Assembly: GCF_021462225.1 (NCBI RefSeq)
Contig: NC_061806.1
Coordinates: 1,426,001-1,490,000, forward strand
Direction of reading: 5' to 3'
Length of the DNA: 64,000 bases
Source of the DNA: Girardinichthys multiradiatus
Taxonomy: Eukaryota; Chordata; Actinopteri; Cyprinodontiformes; Goodeidae
The translations under genes were made by a program, and so were the position numbers. A model generated the notes under the pieces. That model saw only the letters and a list, made by a program, of their open reading frames with translations. It ran no database searches and was not told where the DNA came from. Shown in pieces: positions 1 to 12,090 of the stretch; position 1 is the stretch's first letter, and each line of letters opens with the position of its first letter.

Positions 1-165
1 CCTTTTCACTGCCTGTTTTTCTGCCCGAGCTCCATGTCCTGATCTCTTTGTGTCAGGCTGCAAGCTTTTGTCTTTTTGTTAATAATAAATCCTTTTATCA
101 TTATACAGCTCCTATGTTCCAGTCTGTGCTTTGGTCTGGCTCAAACCTTTGACGTGATCAGGTAA
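1..165 (+). repeat. Retroelement 3' end, LTR-like tail
   Basis: A C/T-rich stretch is followed by an AATAAA at about 85-90, then by a phrase of the type 'tctgtgctttggtctggctc' and an ending near 'gacgtgatca'. The same layout (AATAAA, then 'tctgcactttggtccgaccc', then a GACA end) closes the solo LTR at 38011-38533. I infer that this is the right end of a related LTR cut by the window edge. The left end and target duplication are outside the window, so this is tentative. Confidence 0.35.
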
Positions 166-739
166 ATGTTGCCAAGTACACCCAACTATCTTTCCAGGAG
201 ATGCCTTTCGGAGCAGTTATTCCGGCAGCCCGAGCAAAAAATTGGTATTGAAAAGGTGAAAACTAAAGGGATACTGGGTCATTTCATGTTTTCAAAGCGC
301 ACATAGTGTTAATAAATAGAAGGAAAAAAAAAACCTGTTGCAAGAAAAACAGGATCTTTACTGTTTTACTGCCACAAAATGAAAGTTATTTAGGGCCAAT
401 TCATCAAGCACAGAGGTTTAGAAAAAAAGCAAGCTTGAAATACCCTATTCCAAGTAAGTTCCTTAGTCTTGGCACAGGTAAGGGTTTTCAGCCCCTCAAA
501 ACACAGTGTGGCATGTTTGGCAGAGCTGCTCCGACCAGCTGACATAAGAGGATAAAAGTCAACTCAGTATGCAGGCTAATCTTCTCGGTGTCAGAAATCA
601 ATAGTGAATTAGCCGCCACCTTGGGACATTGTGTGGGCTGACTATGTTTGCTTGCCATCCTGGGGCCCTGTGATGTATCCCACCTGCCCTCTGCCTTTTT
701 ATCTAACTCCTGTGATCTACTGTAGAGAACATCACCCAG
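166..739. other. No gene seen
   Basis: Mixed-composition non-coding DNA. Short open frames here show no domain, and I recognise no repeat family. Presumed intron. Confidence 0.5.
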
Positions 740-1090
740 TTCTAGAACCCTGATAATGGCTCCATGGATCTAGATACTTTAACACTTGTCTTAGTTTATA
801 AATCACTGAATGGCTTAGCACCAAAATCCATTAAAGATTTATTGTCGTTATATCAACCTTCCAGACCACTCAGGTCTTCTGGTTCAAGTCTACTCTGCAT
901 CCCCAGAATCAGACATGGAGAAGCAGCATTCAGTTTAGAGTCGCTTCTGACTGTCAAACATCATTAATATCAATCTGTAGTACAACTTTTCTTTCCTTTC
1001 ATTTATAATGCCAAAGCTATGTAATTTCTTTCTAGCTGTTTTCTTATGTTTCGTTAAATAAAGCACTTTGAATTGTCTTGTTGCTGAAGG
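740..1090 (+). pseudogene. LINE 3' fragment (C-terminus of RT ORF plus 3' tail)
   Basis: The frame at 764-967 encodes a block typical of the extreme C-terminus of teleost CR1/L2-group LINE ORF2 proteins: a 'YKSLNGLAPKSIKDLLSLY' segment, then 'PSRPLRSSG', then a 'PRIRHGEAAFS' segment. No reverse transcriptase core lies upstream, so the copy is 5'-truncated, as is usual for LINEs. The non-coding tail ends with 'aaataaagcactttgaattg' near 1055-1075, a familiar 3' end of fish LINEs. It is a dead fragment. The clade assignment is from recall of these motifs. Confidence 0.6.
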
Positions 1091-1857
1091 GTGCTACCCC
1101 AATAATCTTGCTATGCCTTGCTTTACTGTTTGTTTCATCTCAGCCGACTGTAAACCTTTTGGGGAGCAGCTTGTTCTGCTCTGTGCCAGTATTCGCCTCT
1201 TTGCCCTTTTTCTTCTGATTCTCTGGTCATTTAGTAAACAGGATGTACCATTTCCTGGGCCCCACTCCTTCGTTCCATTCTCTCCTATAGTAGAAAATCA
1301 GAGCTCACAGCAGAGACATAACGGACACATATAAAGCTAATGGAAGCTCTGAAACTGCTGTAGTGATGTACATGCAATGCATTTGGTTACCTCCTATGAT
1401 ATATCTTACCCTTCACTTAGATCTCATGCAGCCAATACCTTCTCATATTTCTTGAAATTACTGAAAGCAATTTTAGAGGCAAGGCAAACAAAAGAACACC
1501 TGAGGACACCGCTGAGTCATTTCTCGCCTTGTAGAGAAATATTTACCAGTCAGCCTGATATGTAGCATAAACATTGTCAGACATTTAATATTAAAAATTT
1601 CAGGATTTTAATGGTAATTTTTGTCAAGACTCACTTTGTTGGAAATTCACATAAATTTAATGGAGTACATTTTACAAATAATATCAGTTTCATACAGTAT
1701 GTGTGATGAAATACAATATATAACAAAACTGCAGCAAGTCATGTGACACTGATAGTATGTTTTATTAATCAATCAACTTAGTTGTAACTGCGCGAACAGA
1801 AAAGAAGTTGCTATGACTGACTGATATACCAAATTAACAGAAACCTTACACACAGGG
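1091..1857. other. No gene seen
   Basis: Non-coding DNA without recognisable domain, splice pair or repeat family. Short open frames at 1068-1334 and 1377-1565 look random. Confidence 0.5.
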
Positions 1858-2060
1858 CCTAATCTTCAAACATCCCAAATAGCGGGTGCTAATTTGAGTG
1901 TACAAAAAATAAATTGCACGTGCAATAAGTGGGCGTGTTGCGTGTGATTTCCAAAGATTGCACGTGCAATGGATAACAGGTGCAAAAGAGGTGCAGACTG
2001 CCCTATTGAAATGAGGAAATTGGGTGTGCTACTGGCTGGAACAGGAGGAAAAGCAAACAG
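1858..2060. repeat. Possible MITE segment with two identical 14-bp palindromes
   Basis: The segment starts with 'agggcctaatcttcaaaca' and contains the perfect palindrome ATTGCACGTGCAAT twice, at 1913-1926 and 1957-1970. Its wording resembles a non-autonomous DNA element common in teleosts. I could not find a matching inverted terminus or target duplication, so class and boundaries are uncertain. Confidence 0.35.
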
Positions 2061-3495
2061 ATCCTCTGCTGTGTTCCTAGAAATATGCAGGAATTGTTGC
2101 GCTGCATCATTATAAATGATCCTGTTGCTGATTTTTTTCTTTCCGTTCCATTCAGCGCTTGCTTTTCTGGACTGTTACAGTAAGTTAACTTTTGTTGTGC
2201 TACTCACAGCAGGTTTGTCATTTGCCCTGACAAGATTATTTCTCTTATCTTGCTCGACATAAATCACAACAAATTGGCCAATCATTATTAACAATGTAAA
2301 AGACAAATGTGTCTGCTAATTAATTTGTCTCCCTTTCAGAGACTCACCGGGTTCTGTTGTTTTTTGAGAGTATATATTTGAAGAGTTCAGAGTTTATCAT
2401 AAACAGCCACAATATTTAAGCCTGAACGTAATATAAGCAACATAAAAATAGATTGTTGTAGGAGTTGGCAATCTGTATGTTATAGCTTTGCTAATTTTAA
2501 AACATAGCGTCACATAACTGTCCTGCAAAAAAGTTAAGTTGAACATTTATGTACGTAAAAATTAATTATTTTCCAATGATTCTGCTAAATTTGTTTTGCC
2601 AATATTTTAATGATATACAACGTGTTTGATTGTTTAAATAGTTTTTTTGGTGACACAAAATAATTTTTAACTGCATAAACAAAACCTTCCCCTGGCATAT
2701 GTTCACATTTAAACAACGTGATCAAACGGATCCAGCTCCGATTGCACTGCAATGACATGACGTTACTGTCAATAAAACGATGTGTTTTATTTATTGACAA
2801 GGTTAAAGCATACACTGTCTTTGTCACCACATGGAAAAGCTACCTTAAAAAGTGAATTTTCACCTGCTAAAAAGTTTTTTTAGTATCCTGTTTGCAAATG
2901 AAGGATTTAATCTGATCTGCCTTATAATGTCTTTAGTTCTTTCCTATTAATTATATTATCGACATCAAAGCACAGTGGGTCTCTTGCATGATGTGTGATT
3001 ACAGGCTGTGTGCCTTTGATCAGTTATGTGCCCATTTTGCCATGATCAGGTTGGTTCACATTCAGCAGATTATCACTGAGAGAGATGTTACGCTGGAATC
3101 ATGTTGAATGAAGTCTTGCAAGGAGTTTTACCATAAGATAAACATCATGGCTTTTGTTTGTGATTGGCTCCAAATCAGAGCTTAGATCATCCTACATAGA
3201 ATCCTCTATTCTCATCTATTTTAAATATTTTTATTTTGACAACCCAAATCTGTTGGCACATGTACAGAAGGTTCTCTCCCCCTGTCATCTGTCATTCTCT
3301 CTGTCTCCTTCTGGCCAAAGTGACAGCAGACATTTTTGTATCCCAGTTAGCACCTGCATTTCAAATGTGCTAAATCCACACACAAAAATTGCGCTCGCAA
3401 ACCATTTCAGGCTTTGAAAATCACATTGCGGGAAGTAAGGGATGACATTTGCATACCCTCCTCCCATGAATTTGCACATTTGGGTCATTATCATA
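2061..3495. other. AT-rich DNA, no gene seen
   Basis: AT-rich sequence with many short runs and no domain-bearing frame. The part at 3300-3495 may be debris of the DNA element beginning at 1858, but this is a guess. Confidence 0.45.
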
Positions 3496-3499
3496 TGTT

Positions 3500-4365
3500 T
3501 TGCTGTACAATAAATACAAGCACAAAAACATAGAATATAAAAACATAAAATAAAATATACGACAGCCTACATGTAACATCATACGGCATAAAACTATTTC
3601 AAAGCCTGTCTTTAACTGCTTCTTAAATAAATCAACAAGATCAAGACATCACAAAGATGGAGGCAACATCTTCCACAATCTGGGGACCACAGCTCTAAAG
3701 GATTTATCTCCTCTGGTCTTCAAATATGTTCGTGCAACCATTACAACCTTTGAATGGAAGATCTCAGCCTTTGAGAAGAAGTGTAGGACTCTAGAAGAAA
3801 TAGACCATGGCTTGACCACATAGGGATCTTAAAGTAAGGACTAAAATTGTAAAATGAATTCTAAAATGTACTGGAAGCCAAAGTAAAGAGATTAAAACTG
3901 GAATAATGTGCTGTCTCTTTTGTATGTTGGTTAAATGCCGAGAAGCAGCATTCTAAACTGATGGAATTAGGTCAAGATCATTCTTATTCAAAAATATAAG
4001 AAGGCATTTACCACAATAAAGATGTGATGAAATAAAATTCAGCTTTTGACTTCGAAGCTTGGAAATACTTAGCTGAAAAAACATTCTCTGATTAATCAAC
4101 CAGAATGGTACTCCAATGACCTGGCAGAGTCAAAGATAATACCAAGGTTTCTGATGATTGGTTTGACAGAGGAGGCCAGTACACCAAGGTGTTGCTTGAT
4201 TTCAGCTTATCACAGGGGCAATAATAAGTGTTTCAGTCTTATCAGACTTCACCTGCAAGTAGTTGTCACAGAGTCAATGTTTGATACTACTAAAACAAAG
4301 AGTTTATCAAAGAGTAAAACTTTAAATATTCAGTTGTCTTTGTACAACAGTAACGGGTGACGATC
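3500..4365 (-). pseudogene. LINE-A, 3' half (end of RT ORF and tail), split by L2
   Basis: Read on the minus strand, this segment shows the post-catalytic part of a teleost LINE ORF2 in several frames: a 'SSVKPIIRNLGIIFDSARSL' block around 4150-4215, a 'SLWP'-like region near 3850, and the C-terminal 'RLRSS' block near 3765. A non-coding tail follows, running down to about 3500. The upstream RT half lies at 6557-7130 in the same orientation, so a plus-strand L2 at 4366-6556 has split this element. Many stops and indels make it dead. The boundary at 3500 is approximate. Confidence 0.6.
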
Positions 4366-6556
4366 ATTGCTCCCATTGGACAGAATATGAATACACGCCA
4401 AGTCTCCCACTAGGGACACTGGACCACTGCTACACAACTTTAAAGGATGCATGTCGAACTGTTACCAGGGCTGCTTTGGGACTTTTTGATCACTCTCTCG
4501 TCCACCTCATCCCAACCTACAGGCAGAAATTAAAAGCTTCTGAACCTGCGGAAGACTGTTAAAAAGTGGACTGATGAGTCAAAGCAGATGTTACAGGCCT
4601 GCTTTGACTGCACAGATTGGACTGTTTTAAAAAATTCAGCCACTGATTTAAACCAATTTACTGAGGTAGTGACTTCACACATCTGTTTCTGTGAGGACAT
4701 GTGTGTGCAGACCAAGACCTTCTGCACATACAATAACAATAAATCTTGGTCAATTCTCAGCAGAGGCAGCTGCGCAGGGATAAGAATGAGGCTCACACCA
4801 GTGGGGACCAGAACCAGTATAAGCAGGCCAGGAAGAAACTGACCAAGCAGATCAAAGCTGCAAAAAGAAGCTACAGTAAGAAGCTAAAGAAAAACTTCTC
4901 ACATGGAGATACTACTGCTGTTTTGAATGGTTTGAAAAACCTCACTGGCTACAAGAGACCTTCCTCTCACCCAGAGCAGAATCCTCACCTGGCAAATCAG
5001 TTGAATGGTTTCTACTGCAGGTATGAAAAGCAGCAGTTCACACCTAAACTTAGCTCCTCCACATCCCATTCGGACACAAATTCTTGCCATACACCAAACA
5101 CCCCCCTACCTTCAGACTCCTTGCCTCCACTTAGGATCTCAGAGGAAGATGTAAATAGGCTCTTTCAGCACCTGAAAACAAAGAAGGCTTCAGAAACTGA
5201 TAATGTCTCCCCATTATGCCTGAAAGCCTGCACCGACCAACTGGCACCCATCTTCACTGAGATCTTCAACAAGTCACTGAAGCTGTGTGAGGTTCCCTCC
5301 TGCTTCAAAAAGCTCCACCATCATCCCAGTAACCAAGAAACCCACCATCATCAATGACTACAGACCTGTCATCCTGTCGTCTGTGGTCATGAAATCCTTT
5401 GAACGATTGGTGTTGAAGCACCTGAAGGACATCACAGGCCCCCTGCTGGATCCCCTGCAGTTTGCTTACCGGGCAAACAGGTCGGCGATGATGCTGTCAA
5501 CTTGGGACTAAACTTCATCCAGCAACACCTCAACCACCCAGGGATGTACGCCAGTATCCTGTTTGTGGACATCAGCTCTGCCTTCAACACCATCAATCCA
5601 GACATCCTCCACCAGAATCTCATCCAGCTCAAAATCCTGGGCTCCACCTGTCAGTGGATCACCAGCTTCTTGAAGGACCGGCAGCAGCAGGTGAGGCTGG
5701 GGAGCTTTTTCTTCCACACAAGAACCATCAGCACCGGTGCCCCCTTGGGGTGTGTTCTCTCCCCACTCCTCTTCTCCGTCTACACAAATGACTGCAACTC
5801 AGAGGACCCATCTGTGAAACTCCTGAAGTTTGCAGATGACACCAGTGCTATTGGACTGATCCGAGACAGTAATGAGTCTGCATACAGACAGGATCGGCTG
5901 GTACACTAGTGTGGTCAGAACCACCTGGAACTTAACCCACTGTAGAATGTGGAGATGATGGTGGACTTTCGAAGAACACCACCCCCACATACCCCCCTCA
6001 CCATCCTCAACAACACTGTGGATCACTTCTGGTTCCTAGGAACCACCATTTCTCGAAACCTTAGATGGTCTTCACACATAGACAATTATCTGAAGAAGGC
6101 CCAGCAGAGACTGTACTTCCTGAGGCAACTCAAGAAGTTCAACCTTCCACAAGAGCTGCTGGTCATCTTCTACACTGCCATCATTCAATCTGTCCTGTCT
6201 TCATCCATCTCAGTGTGGTTTGGTTCATCCACAAAACAGGACAGGTCCAGACTGCAACGAACAATCAGGTCTGCAGAGAGAATCATCAGGGCTGACAGAG
6301 CTCTGTCTGCTAAAACCAGCCACCACAGAAACAGTTTCTTCCCCCAGGAAGTTTCCCTGATAAACACTTGGCAGTCAGAGTTCCAGAACAACACCATGCA
6401 TACTTGGACTGATCTCACACTATATCCTTTTTGTAGCGTCATTGTGCAAATATGCACATTTAAAAAGATATTCTTTATTATTGAGAGCAAAATGTCCTGG
6501 AATCAAATTCCTTTTTTGTCTGTACAAACTTGGCAGTAAAACAGATTCTGATTCTG
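4366..6556 (+). mobile_element. L2-like LINE, 5'-truncated
   Basis: A non-LTR retrotransposon copy of about 2.2 kb. It begins in the linker between endonuclease and reverse transcriptase (Pro-Thr-Tyr-Arg-Gln-Lys-type block near 4515), runs through the RT core, and ends with a short 3' untranslated tail. The tail reads 'tgtacaaacttggcagtaaa' at about 6520-6540 and is followed by repeats of ATTCTG to 6556. The same tail appears reversed at 61755-61830. The endonuclease domain is missing, as expected for target-primed reverse transcription that stopped early. The element sits inside the minus-strand LINE-A. Confidence 0.85.
4490..6430 (+). pseudogene. L2-like ORF2 reverse transcriptase, broken
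   Basis: Consecutive open segments in different frames give an almost complete L2-type reverse transcriptase. The linker 'RQLRRDKNEAHTSGDQNQYK' is near 4765-4825. The 'LTGYKRPS' and 'FYCRYE' blocks are near 4940-5030. 'NDYRPVILSS' is at about 5352, 'LFVDISSAFNTINPDIL' at 5557-5608, and the catalytic FADDT box is at 5827-5841, followed by thumb-like sequence 'YFLRQLKKFNLPQ' near 6114-6155. In-frame breaks lie near 5310, 5505, 5908 and 5944. The protein would nick and copy its own RNA into DNA, but this copy cannot encode it. Confidence 0.85.
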
Positions 6557-7880
6557 ATATTCTGAGGTTCTCACTGACAGATAAGAGTTAAACCACTCTA
6601 AAGCTACCCCTGATAGACTGATTACATCTTGAAGGCTTGTAAAAAAACGATACTGTGATTAACAGTGTCAAAGGCAGATGTACAATCAGAGAACCATTAC
6701 AGTGGATGCTCCAGAGTCAGCATCAAAGTGTCTCTATAAACTTTGAGAAAAGCAGTTTCTGTGGAGTGGAGCTTACAAAAGCCAAACTGAGATTTCTCAA
6801 AGATTTCATTATTTTCCATAAAAGAAATGAGCTGTCCTGCCACCACTTATTTAGGAAGCTTTAGAATAAAAAGGATCTTGGAGATAGACCTCTAATTTTT
6901 AGGCTGCATATGAAATATCATATTGAGTCACTGGATCAAACACATTCAGAGGCTGGGAAAGTGGAGAGTCGGAAGCAAAGATATGACACTGATGACGTTG
7001 ATGGACAAATGCTTCCTCTGATATAACTGACCTTCATTAAAAACAATTACGAGAGCCGTTACTGTTAGCTTCAAAGATCACAGGTGCTGTAGGGATCATG
7101 GGGGAAACAAGACAGTTTATTGTTTCAAACAGGACCTTAGAATAGTTCTTATTAAAAGAAAGAACATTTAAGAAATATTATATTCAGAGAGCTTTTTTAT
7201 GAATTAATTTAAAATCTAAAGTTCCCTGAGATAGAGCCTATAAACCTCAAGTTTTGCTGATTTCTGCAAGTGTTCTACCTTACGACAGTTTTAGGATTTC
7301 TGAATTAATTCATTTATCAAAGGTGAAGCTTTTCTATGTGGTACAAAGGCAGTTTTCAGAGGTACCACTACCTACAGCATATCTGAGCAATGAATATTAA
7401 AACAACATGTAGCAGCATCAGCATCAGGGCACTGCCTCAGCAATGTGGGACCAAACAAAATCACAGAGTTTCTGAGAACCATCCTGAGTAATAACTCTTT
7501 TCAGAATTTTGTGTTTAGCTGACAATGGGTCCAAACAAAAGCTCAGGTTAAAGGATACACAGCAATGATCACTCACATGAACATCAATAGCACAAATTAG
7601 TGCAATTTAGGCCAAGAGAAACAACAAGAAGCAAGGTGTAGCCTTTTGTGTGGGTGGGACCAGAGACATGTTGAATGAAATTATAAGAGCCAGTAACAGA
7701 TAAAAAGTCAGTTGTACATGTGTCATCCACATGTATGTTAACATATCCAATACTTAACTTTTTTTTAAGTGTAATAGCAAACAATAAAATGCCTGTAAAA
7801 TTAGAGAGAAAAGCATCAGCACGACCAAGAAGGCGGTAAATTAAAACAAAATAAAACATGTTAGATGAACCAACCTTAAA
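6557..7880 (-). pseudogene. LINE-A, 5' half (endonuclease and RT), split by L2
   Basis: On the minus strand, 7584-7859 encodes an endonuclease segment with 'NIHVDD', 'NFIQHVSGPTHTKGYTL' and 'LGLN', the AP-endonuclease region of teleost LINEs. It continues downward through a linker ('KRVITQDGSQKLCDFVWSHI' near 7430-7510) into the RT fingers and palm: 'FEKSQFGFCKLHSTETAFLK' near 6740-6800 and 'SAFDTVNHS' near 6650-6680. Stops interrupt all frames. The catalytic YADD region is not visible here and would fall around the L2 insertion. The remaining 3' half is at 3500-4365. Confidence 0.7.
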
Positions 7881-8943
7881 AGCTGGTCTACAAACTGCAG
7901 GTTATTCACAAGTCTAATATGAATTTCTCACTACCGATAAAAGCAAGTTAATGCCATTCCTTGACACCCACTCTCTGCTGTTTTGAACTGAAACTATTTA
8001 TTAGCAGTATACTTTCAAAAATATACTTTTGAGTCCAGTTAATCTGTAGAGTAGACTATATCTTGTGTTTTCTGGCATATATTTACCTTAAAAAGCAACT
8101 ATTAGCTGTTGCTCTCAAGAGAGATAAAGACACATCCTTCAGAGAAACTATATTTACTCCATTATCACATTATCACCCTCCTCATGAGTCCTTCAAGGTG
8201 TGTCTCAAAGCAGTAAATAAAAAGACCTCTAGAGCTGACATTTGAAGCTCCCTTACAGCCTGGACCTAACAATGTGTCAGACTTCAGGTTAATCTTGTTT
8301 GAGTAGGGGAGTGTATGTTACATGATGCATTATAAGGACAAGTAGTCAGTTTGAGTAACTTAGAAAAGAGGCCCGTCATTCTAAAAAGGTCGTAGTCTTC
8401 CCTGAGTCATCAGCTCCTTTGGTGCTTGGCAAAAACAAATAAAACTCTCCAACTCCTGAAGCGAACCCCACCAAAGATAAGCCAAAATTAGATTTTCATC
8501 AGCTGCTGCTCTCCAGAAATACGTCTGCATGGAAGAGAAGGAAACAGGAAGATGCTGATCTGCCATCCTGGATCAAAGCCCAATGCAGGTTGCTCTAACC
8601 CACCGTTGGTGCACAGAGATGGTGTGATGAGGCCCTATCTGTTCCAGTCCTGCAGTGAGCCTGCAGCAGAAAGGGAAAGGAGAAGTGCATCTGGGGGACG
8701 GGGAACACCATCTGGTCCAGATCACCTCAAGCTGCAGTGACCAATGCTTGTTGCTTCCCTCTGCTTGTCCTTTCCCTAACCCAGCCTCAAAGCTCTGACT
8801 GCAGGAACATTCCATCAATCAGAGTGAGTTTGATCTCAGCAGAAATGATTGAACTTGTCTGTTGCTTCAGCACCAATGCTCATGGTTTTAAAGCCTCAAA
8901 GTTGAGAAGGAAAAGAAAACCTTATTTGACTTATAGTGGAGCT
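7881..8943. other. No gene seen
   Basis: Non-coding DNA. It may include more of the 5' part of LINE-A, but I see no convincing motif. The somewhat GC-richer part at 8550-8800 has no splice-bounded frame with a recognisable domain. Confidence 0.45.
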
Positions 8944-9012
8944 ACAGTAGCTCGCAAATTATCCATACTCATTGAATCTTTCCATGATTTGTCACATTAC
9001 AACCACATCTGA
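8944..9012. repeat. Isolated Tc1 terminal inverted repeat
   Basis: The order of words ('acagtagctcgcaaattatccatactcattgaatctttcc', then 'atttgtcacattacaaccac'; quoted in two parts here: 'cgcaaattatccatactcat' and 'tgtcacattacaaccaca') matches the outer end of a common teleost Tc1 family whose other end is seen at 14560-14760. No transposase follows, so this is an orphan terminus or a much-deleted copy. Confidence 0.4.
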
Positions 9013-9510
9013 GACTGTTGTTTTGTGTAACTCAGGTTTTTTTACTGGTTACCTTAGCCCCAACACAAACTTTAAGTTGTCTTCTTATTTTTTGGCTGCT
9101 CTTACATCATTTTCTTTTGTATTTTCTGTCTTGCAAATTTGTGTTCAAAGTTTCTTGTTGATAACTTTTTTTTGTACATGTTTACATTGTTTCCCATTGA
9201 AAAGTCTTGTTTTAAATACAATCCCTCTGTTTGGAGACAAAATGATACAATTCAGCTTGTTTTCTACTCATTATATTGATATCATGCTGTGCATAATGGT
9301 ACATTTTGATGATACACAGGGTAAATGTCTTGACCAAAGACTATTTCATACGCAGAAGGAGTATTCCATCATTTTCCATTAAAACCTTTGTGGAACAAAT
9401 ATGGTTCAACTGATTCAGTCCGAATTTGCTGCAGTTATAGTCCAGATGTGGATGAATACAACCTGAGGCTTCTCTTAGGATTTCCAAAGGATTTTTATGG
9501 TGTTTTTCAC

Positions 9511-9877
9511 AGTCAGTCAGTCAGTCATTTTCTACCGCTTATTCCATAGTGGGTCGCGGGGGAGCTGGTGCCTATCTCCAGCAGTCTATGGGCAAGAGGC
9601 AGGGTACACCCTGGACAGATTGCCAGCCTATCGCAGGGCAACACACAAACAACCATGCACACACTCATTCATACACCTAAGGGCAATCTAGAGAGACCAA
9701 TTAACCTAACAGGCATGTCTTTGGACTGTGGGAGGAAGCCAGAGTACCCGGTGAGAACCCACGCATGCACGGGGAGAACATGCAAACTCCATGCAGAAAG
9801 AACCCCGGTCAGGAATTGAACCCAGGACCTTCTTGCTGCAAGGCAACAGAGCTACCAACTGCGCCACCGTGCAGCCC
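9511..9877 (-). mobile_element. tRNA-derived SINE, about 370 bp
   Basis: Read on the minus strand, it begins with a tRNA-like head. A box A, 'GTGGCGCAGTTGG', lies at 9855-9867 and a box B, 'GGTTCAATTCC', at 9812-9822, with spacing right for an internal RNA polymerase III promoter. The body contains the familiar 'cctcccacagtccaaagaca' block and ends near 9540 with 'gaataagcggtagaaaatga' followed by a short TGAC repeat (9511-9526). The copy is well preserved. The LINE partner is not identifiable here. Confidence 0.7.
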
Positions 9878-10371
9878 ATTTTTCACTGTTTATTTAGAAA
9901 ATATTTTAGGAAAAAAAATAGAACATTTTTGTGTTTAATCACAAATAAATCTGAGATAATAACAGTTTCAGTATTGGTTCCACTGGAGATATATTCTTTT
10001 ATATTTTACCTTTACACAGGTACTAAATGTTTGCATGTAGACCTTATAACTGTGGAGCTATACTTGATATATTTCATCGATGTAATTTCAGGCGGAAATT
10101 GCCTCTTACACCATTAGGGCTTAACAGGTTAACTCTTGGCACTTAACAACCCCTGGCAGATGTCTGTCAGTCCAACCTCAACTTTCATCACTGTATAATT
10201 TTATTCAACAATCCTGACTATACTCAATATGTAAAGCAAACATTTAACCAGTTAAGTAAATCATTGTTTTCAGTAGAGTAGCCTTCCCCAACCCCCACAT
10301 GTTGTGTGCTCCCACCTTTCCCTTGCTTTAAAGATTATGTTGCTCTTCGAGGTGTTTGGAAACCTAAAGAG
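9878..10371. other. No gene seen
   Basis: AT-rich non-coding DNA between the SINE and a minus-strand LINE fragment. No motif recognised. Confidence 0.5.
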
Positions 10372-11127
10372 TCACATTATTACATCACATTTCGAAGTAT
10401 CAACCCCTCTCATGTATTGGGTTATAATTTTACAATCATCATTGCACACCCTGAGAGGTGCAGTTTCAGAGCTGTGACAAGAATTAACCCCGGACTGAAA
10501 CTTCACCTGAAGAGCATGAAGCTGCAGATGCTCTTGTAGCTGATTAAAAACCGTCTTCTCCAAATGTTTAGATAAACAGGGAAATTTGGAAATCTGCCTA
10601 AAGTTTGAGAGAGCTGTAGGATCCACATTGCTCTTTGTGAGAAGAGATTTGACCACAGAATGTCTGAAAGCAGCTGGGACACAAACTAAAATCCAGGAAC
10701 CTAAAGCACTAAAAAACCTCCTTCAAAAATCTGGGAGGACTGATGAAGGAGGACAATATGTAGGCCTCAGCTTTTGGACCCTCTGAGATATGAGGGATGC
10801 ACATAAGTTCAAAATGATCTTAAAAAGATCAGGATACATGAGGTATAGCAGGGTCAAGGGTGCAAGGTGAGGGTTAAAACCTGACAGCATGGACTTAATA
10901 AATAAAAATGTTAAAAACCTTTCACCAAGTGAAACAGAAGAAGTCAGACAAGAGGAATCATAAAGATTCAAAAGAGAGTTCAGATAATTAAAAAGAATTT
11001 GTGGCTTGCTGATGTTCTCAGACACTAAATCAGAAAGAAAATGAGTCTTATCATTTCTAACAGAAGCCTGATACTCAAACAGTTTGTGAACATCTCCAAC
11101 AAAATATGAATCCTGTCCTTTTTCCAC
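10372..11127 (-). pseudogene. LINE fragment (linker and RT fingers)
   Basis: Minus-strand frames at 10723-11127 and 10372-10656 give, in order, a linker ('KTHFLSDLVSENISKPQILF') and the RT finger/palm start ('ALSNFRQISKFPCLSKHLEK', then 'HALQVKFQSGVNSCHSSETA'). This matches teleost CR1/L2-group ORF2 in which 'NFRPISKLPFLSK' and 'FQSGFRSCHSTETA' are typical. It lacks the catalytic aspartates and is interrupted between the two frames. It is related in kind to LINE-A but is a separate copy. Confidence 0.6.
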
Positions 11128-11139
11128 TTTTTTATGGTG

Positions 11140-12090
11140 CTCTGGCAGGCGCGAACTTGCCAGAGCCTACCCATCAACGAAAAGACTTTGTTAAGATTGT
11201 GGTTAAATCTGGTAAGAAAGTGTCACCATTCACAGTGAAATGAGTCCTGTACCTATGTGGGCTGAAAGGCCACTCAGCGAGGAAGAAGCAGTTACACTAA
11301 AAGCCACATAAATGACAGATTACAGTTGCAAATGCCCACAGGGACAAAGATCGAGATCATCAGACCAACACACTTCTTTGGTCTGATGAAACTAAAACTG
11401 AAATGTATTATCACAATGACCAACTGGATAACAAAAGGAGAAGCTTGAAAGCCTAAGGAAACACTATCTTAACAGTGAAGAATGTTGGTGGAACCATCAT
11501 GTAGTGTGGGTGTTATGATGCAGGAGGGACTGGTGCACTTTACAAAATATGTGGCATCTCAGGAAGAACATTACCTGGAAATACTGAAGCTACATCTCAG
11601 GATATGAGCCAGAAAGTCAAATATGGACCACAATTTAGTCTTCCAAATGGACAATGACTTTAGGAATGCCACCAATACGAAGTGGAAGACTGGCAACAAA
11701 ATCAATGTTATGGAGTGGTCATCACAAAGCCCTGATCTTGGTCCCATAGAACATTTGTGGGCAGACCCTAAACGTTGTTTGTAAGAAGGCAGCCTACAAT
11801 CACCACCTCTGTCAGGAGAAATTGGCCAAACTTCCAGCAAACAGTGAGAAGCTTGTGGAAAGATATACAAATACTAAGGAAATGTATACATTTTTGTTGT
11901 ATATAAACTTTGGAATTTGAAGAAAGTTAGAAAAAACCCTGTATAAATTTTCTCATTTATTGTTTTGGGATAATAGAATAGAAATAATTTTGATATTCCA
12001 AATTGACCAACAAAAAATATAAATAGTGGGATTAAACACTAAGAAAATAAGACTACAGTTCCTATAGTGTATGTAAATATCTGGTATTAA
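11140..12090 (+). pseudogene. Decayed Tc1 transposon (DD34E-type)
   Basis: Plus-strand fragments in shifting frames resemble a Tc1 transposase: 'WSDETK'-like near 11378, 'GGTGALYKI'-like near 11527, 'QMDND' at about 11650, and 'SSQSPDLGPIEHLWA' at about 11723-11767. These correspond to the three catalytic acidic positions. The 3' flank ends with 'agtgtatgtaaatatctggt' near 12066-12085, like the terminal repeat of Sleeping Beauty-type elements. Stops are frequent and spacing between the second D and the E is shortened by deletion. Not functional. The left terminus was not found. Confidence 0.6.

Noticed and set aside
9854..9877. tRNA gene
   Set aside because: The A and B boxes belong to the head of a SINE with a long body; no intact cloverleaf was found.
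9791..10117. 108-codon plus-strand frame
   Set aside because: The first third is antisense SINE sequence and the rest is AT-rich non-coding.
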